Shown: positions 14,688 to 24,264 of the stretch, piece after piece
Layout: each line of letters begins with the position of its first letter
Position numbering within the stretch: position 1 is the first letter of the stretch
Position numbers and translations under genes: made by a program
The notes under the pieces: model-generated
The model's database searches: none
What the model was told of the DNA's origin: nothing
The model's input: only the letters and a program-made list of their open reading frames with translations
From: Dickeya zeae NCPPB 2538
GTDB lineage: Bacteria > Pseudomonadota > Gammaproteobacteria > Enterobacterales > Enterobacteriaceae
Direction of reading: 5' to 3'
Length of the DNA stretch: 64,000 nucleotides
Assembly: GCF_000406165.1 (NCBI RefSeq)
Contig: NZ_CM001977.1
Span: forward strand, 1,992,124-2,056,123

Positions 14688-15320
14688 TTAGTGGTGGCAG
14701 CGGCTCAACATTTCTTGTGCGTGGCGTACCAGTTTGCTGCGAGAGAACATCAACTGTAGCCGACTGCCGCCCACTTGCTGCCACAATACGGCAGCACGAA
14801 TCCCTGCCAGCAGTACGGCACGTACCTTAGCCTGAATTTGCGGGCTTTTGAGCACATCTTGCGCGCCGGTTACTTGAATACGCGGGCCCAGTTTACTGAT
14901 GACATCCACGTAAATACCGGCGAGTACGTTAATAAATGTGTCTGACAGCAGGTCGTAATGTTCCAGTTGTCTGTCCAACTGATTGATGCGGTTGCCTAAT
15001 TCGTCCAGTGCGGCTCGATTCTTGTTCAACCGACGCTCCAGCACCATCAGGCTAAACGCATAGCGCGATAACTCAGCGCCCAGACCTTCGCGTGACGAGT
15101 TGAGGATCCCCAGCAGCGTTTCCAGCCCAATCTTCAAATGGTGTTCCGCATTGCCAAACACGTCCATCGTGCTGGATGGGTTAATGTTCATGATACTTTT
15201 CAGCGACGTTTTGAATGCATCCGTATTGCAACTGCCTTGATGCGCGAGTTGCTGCACCAAATAAGCAGACTGGCAGATTCCTGCCATTGCCAGCGTAATG
15301 TCATGATAATTTTTAGCCAC
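14688..15320 (-). CDS. hflD: HflD, lysogenization regulator / high-frequency lysogenization protein
   Basis: A 210-residue, mostly helical peripheral membrane protein that antagonises phage lambda CII in E. coli; its normal cellular role is less clear. I use the GTG at 15320: AGGAG lies 5 bases upstream and the product then starts AKNYHDITLAMAGICQSA, as in E. coli. An upstream ATG frame adds 49 residues with no homology. Conserved blocks include MNINPSSTMDVFG, GPRIQVTGAQDVL and LLAGIRAAVLWQQVGGSRLQL. The order mnmA-hflD-purB is the E. coli one, but a 450-base gap separates it from mnmA. Confidence 0.92.
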   Translation of the reverse strand: MAKNYHDITLAMAGICQSAYLVQQLAHQGSCNTDAFKTSLKSIMNINPSSTMDVFGNAEHHLKIGLETLLGILNSSREGLGAELSRYAFSLMVLERRLNKNRAALDELGNRINQLDRQLEHYDLLSDTFINVLAGIYVDVISKLGPRIQVTGAQDVLKSPQIQAKVRAVLLAGIRAAVLWQQVGGSRLQLMFSRSKLVRHAQEMLSRCHH

Positions 15321-15717
15321 AATTACTCCTGTCAACATCATCTGGCCGCTGTGTGAGTCCGGAATGGCGATACTGACTGCACGGCCAATTTTCCCCAGAA
15401 AAAAAGTCAAAAACTGGCGTACATCTCCAGCTATTTCACTCACACAGCCTAAAAAGGCGATGATCATGCCATAAAAATCAGGATGAACCCAGTATCAACC
15501 CGGCAAAACCCAGCACGGGTTGCAAATCGGTCATCCTGACCGTTCTGTACTTCAAAGTTTAGTGTCATGACAACGAAAAAGGTGCCAACGCAGTGTTTTA
15601 TTTGATGTCATCAGGTGCAGAAGGGAGAGGGAAGGGATGCGTGGCAAAACGCATCAGTGATGTAACAAAAAGGACAGCGAACAGGAAAGAAAACGTGAAA
15701 TCAGAAGGGAAAAGTCA

Positions 15718-15752
15718 GGAGAAAACCAGAGAAGCGTTGAAGCTCCTCTGGT
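15718..15752 (-). terminator. Terminator-like hairpin after mnmA
   Basis: On the minus strand ACCAGAGGAGC pairs with GCTTCTCTGGT (15725-15752, one mismatch, 6-base loop) and is followed by TTTC. It lies about 20 bases after the mnmA stop. The rest of the gap to hflD (15321-15717) is purine-rich and shows no gene or RNA that I recognise. Confidence 0.6.
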
Positions 15753-15771
15753 CAAATACGGTGTGAACCGG

Positions 15772-16890
15772 TTATGGCACCATACGCAGGCGTTCTTCGA
15801 TGATGCCGCCACCAAGGCAGATTTCACCCTGATAGAACACAGCGGACTGACCCGGCGTGACAGCAGCGACCGGTTCGTCAAAGCGGACTTCGATACGGTC
15901 TGCATCCAGCGGTGTCAGCAAACAAGGGATATCTGCCTGACGATAGCGGGTTTTTACCGTACAACGTAGCGGTGCGCTCAGCGGCTCGCGGTCAACCCAG
16001 TGGAGTTGTTGAGCAATCAAGCCAACGGACATCAGACGGGGGTGCTCATGCCCTTGCGCGACGTACAACACATTACTGGCGACGTCTTTATCAACCACGT
16101 ACCACGGGTCATCGCCGCCTTCTTTAACGCCACCAATGCCGAGACCTTTGCGTTGACCCAGCGTGTGGTACATCAACCCCTGATGTGCACCCATCACCTT
16201 ACCGTCGTCTACAGATAAGATAGGGCCGGGTTGGGCTGGCAGGTAACGAGCCAGGAAGTCACGGAACTTGCGCTCGCCAATAAAACAGATGCCGGTCGAG
16301 TCTTTTTTCCTGGCGGTTGCCAGGTCCAACTGCTCGGCGATTTTCCGCACTTCGGGTTTTTCCAACTCACCCACCGGGAACAGACTTTGCGCCAATTGCT
16401 GGTGACTCAGGGTATAAAGGAAATAGCTCTGGTCTTTGTTGCCGTCCAGACCACGTAATAGACGGCTTTTGCCGTCGATATCCTGACGACGGACATAATG
16501 GCCGGTAGCAATGTAGTCGGCACCTAAATCTTCGGCTGCAAACTCCAGGAAGGCTTTGAATTTGATTTCTTTGTTGCACAGGATGTCTGGGTTAGGCGTG
16601 CGACCCGCACGGTATTCCGCCAGAAAATGCTCAAACACATTGTCCCAGTATTCAGCGGCGAAATTCACGGTGTGCAGCGTTATGCCTAACTTGTCGCAGA
16701 CCGCTTGCGCATCGGCCAGGTCGGTGGCGGCGGAGCAATACTCCGTATCGTCATCCTCTTCCCAGTTTTTCATGAACAGGCCTTCCACCTGATACCCTTG
16801 CTGCTGCAACAGATAGGCGGATACCGATGAATCAACACCGCCGGACATACCGACAATGACTTTTTTCTGGCTGTTATCTGACATGGACAT
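15772..16890 (-). CDS. mnmA: tRNA-specific 2-thiouridylase MnmA
   Basis: A 372-residue cytoplasmic enzyme that thiolates U34 in the anticodon of Lys, Glu and Gln tRNAs, with sulfur from the Tus relay. The N-terminal PP-loop GMSGGVDSSVSAYLL binds ATP. The two redox-active Cys lie in NPDILCNKEIKF and in STGICFIGERKF. A central PUA-like region and a C-terminal beta-barrel follow. It is downstream of nudJ on the same strand, as in E. coli. Confidence 0.96.
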   Translation of the reverse strand: MSMSDNSQKKVIVGMSGGVDSSVSAYLLQQQGYQVEGLFMKNWEEDDDTEYCSAATDLADAQAVCDKLGITLHTVNFAAEYWDNVFEHFLAEYRAGRTPNPDILCNKEIKFKAFLEFAAEDLGADYIATGHYVRRQDIDGKSRLLRGLDGNKDQSYFLYTLSHQQLAQSLFPVGELEKPEVRKIAEQLDLATARKKDSTGICFIGERKFRDFLARYLPAQPGPILSVDDGKVMGAHQGLMYHTLGQRKGLGIGGVKEGGDDPWYVVDKDVASNVLYVAQGHEHPRLMSVGLIAQQLHWVDREPLSAPLRCTVKTRYRQADIPCLLTPLDADRIEVRFDEPVAAVTPGQSAVFYQGEICLGGGIIEERLRMVP

Positions 16891-17074
16891 CTCGCGAACT
16901 CAAACTCAGTGAGGTGGTGTAAAGCGTTAAAGCGAAAAACAAGCGCAATAGGTTAACACATTTATCGTGATCACACATTTTCTTGCGCGTCATTGATCTG
17001 ATAGCGCCGATACCTGAAAACCGGCTTTCAGGTGAAATGGGTTCGCCGCTGGCTAAACGGCGAACCGGAAGATA

Positions 17075-17533
17075 TCAGGCAGGGATGGGAAATGGCCAGT
17101 TAAACGCTTCCAGCAGATCCAACGGATAACGCTGACCGCGTTGATAACAATGCAGGCTGGCGGCCACCAATGGCGAGCGTAAACACGATGCCTGAAGAAT
17201 CTCCTCCGGCTTCAGCCAGTGGCAACAAAGAATATCGCTATCGTGCGGCGTGGTCGGAAGGCGCTCGGGTAGATCAATGGTAAAGCTAAAACGCAGGAAA
17301 GGGGTGCTATCTGGCGCGATCCACTGGTGAAGTTGTAGAAAATGTTGTGGCATGGCACGGATGCCGGTTTCTTCGAACAGTTCACGTTGGGCTGCCTGAA
17401 TCAGCGTTTCGTCCGCTTCCAGGTGGCCTGCTGGTTGGTTCCAGAGCAGACGATGGTTAATTTCTTCTTCCACCACCAAAAAATGGCCTTCTGCCTGTAC
17501 GACACAAGCCACAGTTACGTGCGGTTTAAACAT
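17075..17533 (-). CDS. nudJ: Nudix phosphatase NudJ
   Basis: A 152-residue Nudix hydrolase. The start at 17533 (MFKPHVTVACVV) matches E. coli NudJ and overlaps the 3' end of rluE by 8 bases, which suggests coupled translation. The Nudix box is complete: GHLEADETLIQAAQRELFEETGI (G-x5-E-x7-REUxEE). E. coli NudJ hydrolyses thiamine pyrophosphates and nucleoside di- and triphosphates. The C-terminal QASCLRSPLVAASLHCYQ and FNWPFP blocks are also conserved. Confidence 0.94.
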   Translation of the reverse strand: MFKPHVTVACVVQAEGHFLVVEEEINHRLLWNQPAGHLEADETLIQAAQRELFEETGIRAMPQHFLQLHQWIAPDSTPFLRFSFTIDLPERLPTTPHDSDILCCHWLKPEEILQASCLRSPLVAASLHCYQRGQRYPLDLLEAFNWPFPIPA

Positions 17534-18152
17534 GATCAATCTCCTTCCAGTCTCCGGGGAGTAATCCATCAAGAGTGAGGTTAGCCATACTGTAGCGAAT
17601 CAAACGTAGCGTCGGATAGCCGATATGCGCCGTCATTCGTCTTACCTGGCGGTTACGCCCTTCGTAGAGTGTGATTTTTAGCCAGCTCACCGGAATGTTT
17701 TTGCGTTCGCGGATAGGCGGCTGGCGTGGCCATAGCCAGACAGGTTCGTCCACACGTTCAGCGCCAGCGGGTAGTGTCGGGCCATCGTTTAACACCAAAC
17801 CGGTGCGAAAAGCACGCAACGCGTCTTCATCGGGAATCCCTTCGACCTGGGCATAGTAAATTTTGGGTGCTTGCTTGCCGGGTTGGGTCAGGCGTGCTTG
17901 CAATTTGCCGTCATTAGTCAGGATGAGCAGGCCTTCGCTGTCGCGGTCTAATCGCCCGGCGGCGTAGATATCGCGAAAGGGAACGTAGTCTTTTAGCGTG
18001 GCGCGGCCGCCCTCGTCGGTAAACTGAGAAAGCACATCGAACGGTTTATTAAGCAAGACGATGCGCCTTTGGGTAACGACCGCAGGCTCATTTTTTTTTG
18101 GTCGAGAGCTGAATCGTTTAAGTTGGTGATTTCTAACAGGGAATTTATTCAT
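17526..18152 (-). CDS. rluE: 23S rRNA pseudouridine(2457) synthase RluE
   Basis: A 208-residue RsuA-family pseudouridine synthase that modifies U2457 of 23S rRNA. The catalytic Asp lies in AAGRLDRDSEGLL. Other family blocks are KIYYAQVEGIP, GPTLPAGAE and YEGRNRQVRRM. I prefer the Met at 18152, because the upstream ATG at 18182 overlaps a TATAAT sequence that is likely the -10 of its own promoter. It is divergent from icd and overlaps nudJ by 8 bases. Confidence 0.93.
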   Translation of the reverse strand: MNKFPVRNHQLKRFSSRPKKNEPAVVTQRRIVLLNKPFDVLSQFTDEGGRATLKDYVPFRDIYAAGRLDRDSEGLLILTNDGKLQARLTQPGKQAPKIYYAQVEGIPDEDALRAFRTGLVLNDGPTLPAGAERVDEPVWLWPRQPPIRERKNIPVSWLKITLYEGRNRQVRRMTAHIGYPTLRLIRYSMANLTLDGLLPGDWKEIDHV

Positions 18153-18231
18153 CTTATTACTGGCTGTGAATGACAAAAACATTATACTCGAAATGGTTTG
18201 TGATTGGCTCAGGCTAAATATTCAAGTAGTA

Positions 18232-18260
18232 TTGACACGCATCTTACAAGTCATTAACAA
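18232..18260 (+). promoter_or_regulatory. Candidate sigma-70 promoter of icd
   Basis: TTGACA (18232-18237) is followed after 17 bases by TAACAA, a weak -10, leaving only about 23 bases to the icd ATG. The -35 is perfect but the -10 is poor, so an activator or a different start is possible. Confidence 0.35.
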
Positions 18261-18283
18261 AATGGCGCTCGAAGGAGAGGTTA

Positions 18284-19537
18284 ATGGAAAGTAAAGTAGT
18301 TGTACCGGCAGAAGGGCAGAAAATCACGGTTGACGCCCAGGGTAAACTGGTCGTGCCTGCTAATCCGATCATTCCGTTCATCGAAGGTGACGGTATCGGT
18401 GTTGATGTTACGCCAGCCATGATTAACGTTGTCGATGCCGCGGTAAACAAAGCCTATCAGGGTAAGCGCAAAATTTCCTGGATGGAAATTTACACCGGTG
18501 AGAAATCCACCCAGGTGTATGGTCAAGATGTTTGGTTGCCAGATGAAACGCTGGATCTGATCCGCGAATATCGCGTTGCTATCAAAGGGCCGCTGACTAC
18601 GCCGGTAGGTGGCGGTATCCGTTCTTTAAACGTGGCACTGCGTCAGCAACTGGATCTGTATGTCTGTCTGCGTCCGGTTCGTTATTATGAAGGTACGCCG
18701 AGCCCGGTGAAACAACCCGAACTGACTGACATGGTCATCTTCCGTGAAAACGCTGAAGACATTTATGCCGGCATCGAGTGGAAAGCCGGTACACTGGAAG
18801 CGGACAAAGTCATCAAGTTCCTGCAAGACGAAATGGGTGTGAAGAAAATCCGTTTCCCGCAGCAGTGTGGTATCGGTATAAAACCGTGTTCCGAAGCCGG
18901 GACCAAGCGTCTGGTTCGTGCTGCCATTGAATACGCTATCACCAATGATCGCGATTCTGTCACGCTGGTGCACAAAGGCAACATCATGAAGTTCACCGAA
19001 GGCGCGTTCAAAGACTGGGGTTACCAACTGGCTCGCGAAGAATTCGGCGGCGAATTGATCGACGGTGGGCCGTGGGTGAAAATCAAGAACCCGAAAACCG
19101 GCAAAGACATCATTGTTAAAGATGTGATTGCTGATGCCTTCCTGCAGCAGATCCTGTTGCGTCCGGCAGAATACGACGTTATCGCCTGTATGAACCTTAA
19201 CGGTGACTACATTTCTGATGCGCTGGCAGCTCAGGTTGGCGGGATCGGTATCGCTCCAGGGGCTAACATTGGTGACGAATGTGCACTGTTTGAAGCCACC
19301 CACGGTACGGCGCCGAAGTATGCCGGTCAGGATAAAGTGAACCCTGGTTCCGTGATTCTGTCTGCTGAAATGATGCTGCGCCACCTGCAGTGGTTTGAAG
19401 CGGCTGACCTGATCGTGAAAGGGATGGAAGGCGCTATCAGGAACAAGACGGTCACCTATGACTTCGAACGTCTGATGGAAGGCGCTACGCTGCGTAAATG
19501 TAGCGAGTTCGCTCAGGATATCATCAGCAACATGTAA
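18284..19537 (+). CDS. icd: NADP-dependent isocitrate dehydrogenase
   Basis: A 417-residue TCA-cycle enzyme (E. coli 416) that converts isocitrate to 2-oxoglutarate. The phosphorylatable Ser region is present in PVGGGIRSLNVALRQ, where AceK would act. NAEDIYAGIEW, NLNGDYISDALAAQ and ATHGTAPKYAGQDK are standard motifs. GAAGGAGAGG serves as RBS. It is divergent from rluE, as in E. coli, and followed by a strong terminator. No prophage attachment remnant is seen at its 3' end, which is a phage target in E. coli. Confidence 0.97.
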   Translation: MESKVVVPAEGQKITVDAQGKLVVPANPIIPFIEGDGIGVDVTPAMINVVDAAVNKAYQGKRKISWMEIYTGEKSTQVYGQDVWLPDETLDLIREYRVAIKGPLTTPVGGGIRSLNVALRQQLDLYVCLRPVRYYEGTPSPVKQPELTDMVIFRENAEDIYAGIEWKAGTLEADKVIKFLQDEMGVKKIRFPQQCGIGIKPCSEAGTKRLVRAAIEYAITNDRDSVTLVHKGNIMKFTEGAFKDWGYQLAREEFGGELIDGGPWVKIKNPKTGKDIIVKDVIADAFLQQILLRPAEYDVIACMNLNGDYISDALAAQVGGIGIAPGANIGDECALFEATHGTAPKYAGQDKVNPGSVILSAEMMLRHLQWFEAADLIVKGMEGAIRNKTVTYDFERLMEGATLRKCSEFAQDIISNM

Positions 19538-19558
19538 TCTGATGGCGACATCAAGTCA

Positions 19559-19594
19559 AACCTCACGGCGGCCTGGCTTCCGTGAGGTTTTTTT
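19559..19594 (+). terminator. Intrinsic terminator of icd
   Basis: AACCTCACGG (19559-19568) pairs perfectly with CCGTGAGGTT (19580-19589), followed by a run of Ts. Confidence 0.92.
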
Positions 19595-20385
19595 ATCTCT
19601 GGCTACGTACGATTCGTGCGGCAAATCTGATGTATCCTCTCTATATACTTACTAATTTTATGGTTGTTCCCTCGCGTTTTTTCCTCCTTTGCTTTTTTGT
19701 GCTATCAATTTTGAACCATCACTTTACGTTCTCTTCTCGTTTTTGATGCTTTTTATCCACATTTATCGCCGAGTTTTGATTGTTATAACGCCAGAGGGTG
19801 AATAGTGCTTTGTTTCGTTGCTCATTTTGGCATCGAATCAGAATAGAAACTGAGGTTGATATATCATCAGTAGGCTAATTGTTATTTTGATTTTGTACGC
19901 CGATTCCCTTAAAGAAAAAGTCTTTTCCAGTATTTAACCGTTCGGAGAGAAAATATCCGGTGATTGGTTGGCTATGAAAAGTTACCGACAATAACATTTT
20001 ATAGCGATAAGTTATCAAGTTCTGATTGATGATTGGGAATAACGATCTATTAGGATAATTAACCACTTGCGTTTATCGCTATTTTTATTAAAAACAGAGA
20101 ATCTCAGAAAATGTTGAAAACAGGGTCTTCCTCCTCGTCTGCATTTTGCTATTCTGTTGGCGCTGCCCGATAATTTGCATGAACGATGTGCTCCCTGGTG
20201 TGGGGAAGAGACAGAGCAAAGAGGGATAGTAGCCAGTTATCGTTTTAAATTTAATCGAAAGATATCGATGGATTTTATTCGTCGATGATTTTTTTTGCGT
20301 GAAAAGTTACGGTAAGTGCCGTCGCGGCAACAGGCTACAATTTTTTCTGACAGAAAAAACAATGGATAATGTGAGGGGAACCCCC
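19595..20385. other. Long AT-rich gene-free stretch upstream of the GGDEF-EAL gene
   Basis: About 790 bases between the icd terminator and the GGDEF-EAL start contain no convincing gene; frames are short and unlike known proteins. The AT content is high. The 3' part would be a long leader if the promoter is distant. I looked for a c-di-GMP riboswitch core and did not find one. Confidence 0.5.
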
Positions 20386-22554
20386 ATGAGTCGAGCCCCA
20401 GCAAATAAAGATGAGACAAGCCGACTTGCGGCATTAAGAGAGTACGGCATTAGCAAGCCGCTGTCTGATCCTGGTTTTGATAATCTTATCAATTTGGCGG
20501 CTAACGTTTTTAACGTACCTATCGTGTTGATTTCGCTGGTAGAGGAAGAGCGACAGCTGTTCGCTGCCAGCATTGGTATGCCGATATGCGAGACCTCCAG
20601 AGACGAGTCCTTCTGTGCTCATGCGATTCTCAAAAAACGGATCATGGTGATCCCCGATACGCGTAAAGACCCCCGCTTCAAAGATAACCCGCTGGTCACT
20701 GGCGAACCGCACATCCGTTTTTATGCCGGTATTCCACTGCGAACACCTGGCGGTTTTCCTATCGGCGTGCTGTGCATCATCGACAATAAACCCCGTTCTT
20801 CTCTTAGCGCCCGTGATGCGCATAACTTGCAGGATTTTGCTGCGCTGGTGATGGACAAGCTGGAAATGCGGCGGTTGGATTTGGCGCGCCGGGCTAGTCA
20901 GGCACGCTTTGAGAGCATTGCCGAGTCGTCTCCGGACGCCATCCTGTGCGTCAACGACAGAGGGACTATCACCTTCTGGAATGAATCTGCGGAAAAAATG
21001 CTGGAATACAACCGCGATCAGATTATCGGCGAGCACATCAGCATCATCGTTCCGGATATGTTTGTTGTGCAGTTGCACCATCTGGCGACGGACAAAACCG
21101 CAATTTTTAAAGGCAGTTCAATTGAGCTGGAAACCCGCGCGCTGTCTGGCTCGTTGATATCCACCGAGCTGACGGTGTCCATGTGGCGGGATGGTAACCA
21201 GACGCGTTATGGCATCATTCTGCGCGATATGACGGAAAGGCAGCGTTACGAGGAGCGGCTCTTTTTGCAGGCGCACCGTGATCCGCTTACCGGTCTGGCA
21301 AATCGAACCTTGCTGACGTCCACGCTGGATCAGGTGCTAAAAAACGGTGAACCTGCCGCCATCATGATTATTGATCTGGATGGCTTTAAAGATATCAATG
21401 ACAGCCTCGGTCATGCCAGCGGTGACGAAATTTTGGCCAGTGTGGCCAGAAGACTGCAGGACAACGCTCATTCCGGCGATCTGGTTGCCCGCATGGGGGG
21501 GGACGAGTTCGCAATATTGTTGCCAAATCAGAGCGATGAAGAGCTGGTTGCGAGACTGGCGGAAAAAATCATTCATGATATTTCGCAAGCCGTTCCCGTT
21601 GATGACAAACAAATCAACACGAGCGCCAGTATTGGGCTAGTCATGTACCCGGCGCATGGAACTACTGTGCAGGACTTGCTAACCAGCGCCGATCTGGCGC
21701 TGTATCAGGCGAAGGCTGACGGGCGAAACTGCTATCGCTTCTTTACCCGGGAGTTGAGGGAAGTCTTTCAGGCACGTCATGCCTTTCAACTGGAGTTCAT
21801 CCGGGCGTATGAGCAGGAAGAGTTTGAGGTGTTCTATCAACCTCAGGTCAATCTGGTCAATAACCAGATTGTAGGGGCTGAGGCGTTGCTACGCTGGCGT
21901 CATCCCTATAAAGGATTGCTGGGCCCGGCGGCGTTTATGTCAGCACTGGAGCGCGGCCCCTGGGCAGAGCGTATTGGCGATTGGGTTGTGCGTTCAGCCT
22001 GTCAACAGGCCTCCGACTGGTGTAAGGCCGGGGCAAAAAATTTCCGGATCAGCATCAATTTGTTTGCAGCGCAGTTCCGCTCAGGCATGCTGGCGCAAAA
22101 AATCAGAGATGTGCTGGCGCAAACCGGCTTGAAACCCAGTTCGCTGGAGCTGGAAATTACAGAGAACATCATATTGCGACATGACGAAAATATGATGAAG
22201 CCGCTCAATGAGCTGCGTAACAGCGGTATTGGTATCGCGTTTGACGACTATGGGACGGGTTATGCGTCACTCAGTATGTTGAAACATTACCCGGTTACCC
22301 GGCTTAAAATCGATCAGACCTTCGTGCGCGCCATGTGCGAGTCAGCACCCGACGCGGCGATTGTCCGCGCTATTCTGTATCTAGGTAAAAGTTTTGGTCT
22401 GGATGTGATTGCCGAAGGCGTGGAAACCCAGGACCAGTGTGAAAGATTGCTTAATAAAGGGTGTGAGCAGGCTCAAGGGTATCTGTTTGGTCGGCCGATG
22501 CCAGCAGCAGAGTTCGAGAAATTGCTCGACCTGGAGGATACGCCTCTGGGTTGA
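20386..22554 (+). CDS. GAF-PAS-GGDEF-EAL c-di-GMP turnover protein
   Basis: A 722-residue cytoplasmic signalling protein. The ATG at 20386 is chosen for its GAGGGG Shine-Dalgarno. An N-terminal GAF domain (about 20-165) is followed by PAS (about 175-290), GGDEF (motif at 371-375, RMGGDEFAILLP) and EAL (499-501, GAEALLRWRHP). The EAL catalytic set looks complete: LELEITEN, AFDDYGTGY, LKIDQTF, VIAEGVET and QGYLFGRPM. The inhibitory I-site RxxD before GGDEF reads HSGD, so product inhibition may be lost. It may both make and degrade c-di-GMP. There is no signal peptide or membrane helix. Confidence 0.9.
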   Translation: MSRAPANKDETSRLAALREYGISKPLSDPGFDNLINLAANVFNVPIVLISLVEEERQLFAASIGMPICETSRDESFCAHAILKKRIMVIPDTRKDPRFKDNPLVTGEPHIRFYAGIPLRTPGGFPIGVLCIIDNKPRSSLSARDAHNLQDFAALVMDKLEMRRLDLARRASQARFESIAESSPDAILCVNDRGTITFWNESAEKMLEYNRDQIIGEHISIIVPDMFVVQLHHLATDKTAIFKGSSIELETRALSGSLISTELTVSMWRDGNQTRYGIILRDMTERQRYEERLFLQAHRDPLTGLANRTLLTSTLDQVLKNGEPAAIMIIDLDGFKDINDSLGHASGDEILASVARRLQDNAHSGDLVARMGGDEFAILLPNQSDEELVARLAEKIIHDISQAVPVDDKQINTSASIGLVMYPAHGTTVQDLLTSADLALYQAKADGRNCYRFFTRELREVFQARHAFQLEFIRAYEQEEFEVFYQPQVNLVNNQIVGAEALLRWRHPYKGLLGPAAFMSALERGPWAERIGDWVVRSACQQASDWCKAGAKNFRISINLFAAQFRSGMLAQKIRDVLAQTGLKPSSLELEITENIILRHDENMMKPLNELRNSGIGIAFDDYGTGYASLSMLKHYPVTRLKIDQTFVRAMCESAPDAAIVRAILYLGKSFGLDVIAEGVETQDQCERLLNKGCEQAQGYLFGRPMPAAEFEKLLDLEDTPLG

Positions 22555-22941
22555 TGCTTCCCCAGTCGATGTAGCCGCGTCGGTCCGTCAGCGAATGGCG
22601 GATAAAGCCGGGGCATTTTTTGTCATCAGTGCGGAGCAGTGTGAAAACGGCAGACAGTTTCTGTATTGCTGCCATTAATCATGCCGTTTTAGCATCGATG
22701 GTTGGGCTAGAGCGATAGGATGGTGCGGTGGTTAGCCTTGATACAGTGAACACGCCTCCATTATTACATTCGTTATATTTACTTACACCCCGTTTGTGGG
22801 TCAGTTAGATACACACCTGATTCCGGATTGCACACAAACTGTACGTCCTGCTAGTTGTCCTTTCAATATAGCGTTCAGAGATAACCCGTGCTCTGAGCAT
22901 CTGATCCCCTAGTTTTACCCGAATTACGCATAAACAAAAGT

Positions 22942-22956
22942 GTAAAGTTATGTTAA
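22942..22956 (+). promoter_or_regulatory. CpxR-box-like sequence upstream of htpX
   Basis: GTAAAGTTATGTTAA fits the CpxR pattern GTAAA-N5-GTAAA with one mismatch and lies 109 bases before the htpX ATG. E. coli htpX belongs to the Cpx envelope-stress regulon. The preceding part of the gap (22555-22941) holds no gene that I recognise. Confidence 0.5.
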
Positions 22957-23064
22957 TTTGGTAACATAAAGGTTATGGATGCTTGAAAATGATAGCGCAG
23001 CCCATACGATGTGGTTGTTGCAAACACTTTTGTTGCTTTTGCTGAAAGAGGAAATCTTAATCAT

Positions 23065-23949
23065 ATGATGCGTATTGCGCTTTTCCTGCTCACCAACCTG
23101 GCGGTGATGGTGGTATTCGGGCTGGTACTCAGTCTGACGGGAGTCCAGCACAACAGCATGGCGGGTTTGATTATCATGGCTGGTGTGTTTGGTTTCGGCG
23201 GGTCGATTGTTTCGCTGCTGATGTCTAAATGGATGGCGCTGCGCTCCGTCGGCGGTGAGGTGATTGAACAGCCACGTGATGAAACCGAACGCTGGTTACT
23301 GGATACCGTGCGGATGCAGTCTCAGCAGGTGGGTATCGCCATGCCACAGGTTGCTATCTATCATGCTCCTGATATCAATGCATTTGCGACAGGCGCCCGT
23401 CGCGATAGCTCGCTAGTCGCGGTGAGCACTGGACTATTGCAGAATATGAGCCGTGACGAAGCCGAAGCGGTTATTGCTCATGAGATCAGTCACATCGCTA
23501 ACGGTGACATGGTTACGATGACGTTGGTACAAGGGGTAGTGAATACCTTCGTTATTTTTATCTCCCGCATTATTGCGCAAATTGTTACCGGTTTTCTTTC
23601 CGGCAACCGTGACGATGGTGAAGAGAGTGGTAACGGTAACCCGCTGGTTTACATGGCGGTTTCCATGGTGCTGGAACTGGTATTTGGTATTTTGGCCAGC
23701 ATCATCACCATGTGGTTCTCCCGCTACCGTGAATTCCATGCTGATGCTGGTTCGGCGAAACTGGTTGGCCGCGAGAAGATGATTGCTGCGTTACAGCGTC
23801 TGAAAACCAGCTATGAGCCGCAGGAAGCCGGTAGCATGATGGCGTTCTGCATCAACGGCAAGTCTAAGTCTCTTAGCGAGTTGTTCATGTCGCATCCGCC
23901 GCTGGACAAACGTATTGAGGCGCTGCGCGCGGGTGAGTATCTCAAGTAA
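23065..23949 (+). CDS. htpX: Membrane zinc metalloprotease HtpX
   Basis: A 294-residue inner-membrane M48 protease for quality control of membrane proteins, complementing FtsH. The ATG-ATG start at 23065 (MMRIALFLLTNLAVMVVF) matches E. coli. Two N-terminal helices, the zinc site HEISH in EAVIAHEISHIANGD, two more helices near 155-215, and the third ligand region FHADAGSAKLVG are all present. The C-terminus MSHPPLDKRIEAL is conserved. A CpxR-like box lies upstream and a strong terminator follows. Confidence 0.96.
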   Translation: MMRIALFLLTNLAVMVVFGLVLSLTGVQHNSMAGLIIMAGVFGFGGSIVSLLMSKWMALRSVGGEVIEQPRDETERWLLDTVRMQSQQVGIAMPQVAIYHAPDINAFATGARRDSSLVAVSTGLLQNMSRDEAEAVIAHEISHIANGDMVTMTLVQGVVNTFVIFISRIIAQIVTGFLSGNRDDGEESGNGNPLVYMAVSMVLELVFGILASIITMWFSRYREFHADAGSAKLVGREKMIAALQRLKTSYEPQEAGSMMAFCINGKSKSLSELFMSHPPLDKRIEALRAGEYLK

Positions 23950-23999
23950 TCCTTGCGCAGTAATCAATCTGCCAGTGTTCAATGAGATGGTTTTATGTG

Positions 24000-24027
24000 C
24001 AAAGGCCCTGCGGGGCCTTTGTTTTTT
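24000..24027 (+). terminator. Intrinsic terminator of htpX
   Basis: CAAAGGCCC (24000-24008) pairs with GGGCCTTTG (24013-24021), followed by six Ts. Confidence 0.92.
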
Positions 24028-24154
24028 CTGGTAGTCAGTCTGCTATACCACAGCCTTATCCGATTCCCTGTCTGGCAAAATAATCTTGTGCAAACGCAAA
24101 CAGTCAGTGAAAAGCGAAAGAATGTTTTATAAAATAAAACCATGATCACGGAAA

Positions 24155-24172
24155 AGTGAAACATTGTTTCTA
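24155..24172 (+). promoter_or_regulatory. KdgR-box-like operator upstream of ogl
   Basis: AGTGAAACATTGTTTCTA is a near-perfect match to the KdgR box of pectinolytic enterobacteria (AATGAAA-YR-TTGTTTCATT). It lies 93 bases before the ogl ATG. ogl is an established KdgR target in Dickeya. Confidence 0.85.
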
Positions 24173-24264
24173 CAATACCGGTATAACAAGGCGATTTGCC
24201 GGAGTGACAGGTTCTTTCACCTGGCGGCGTCTGATTTTTCACGATAAGCGCTAAGGATTTACGG

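Noticed and set aside
20299..20385. c-di-GMP riboswitch upstream of the GGDEF-EAL gene
   Set aside because: The conserved GEMM core sequences are not present.
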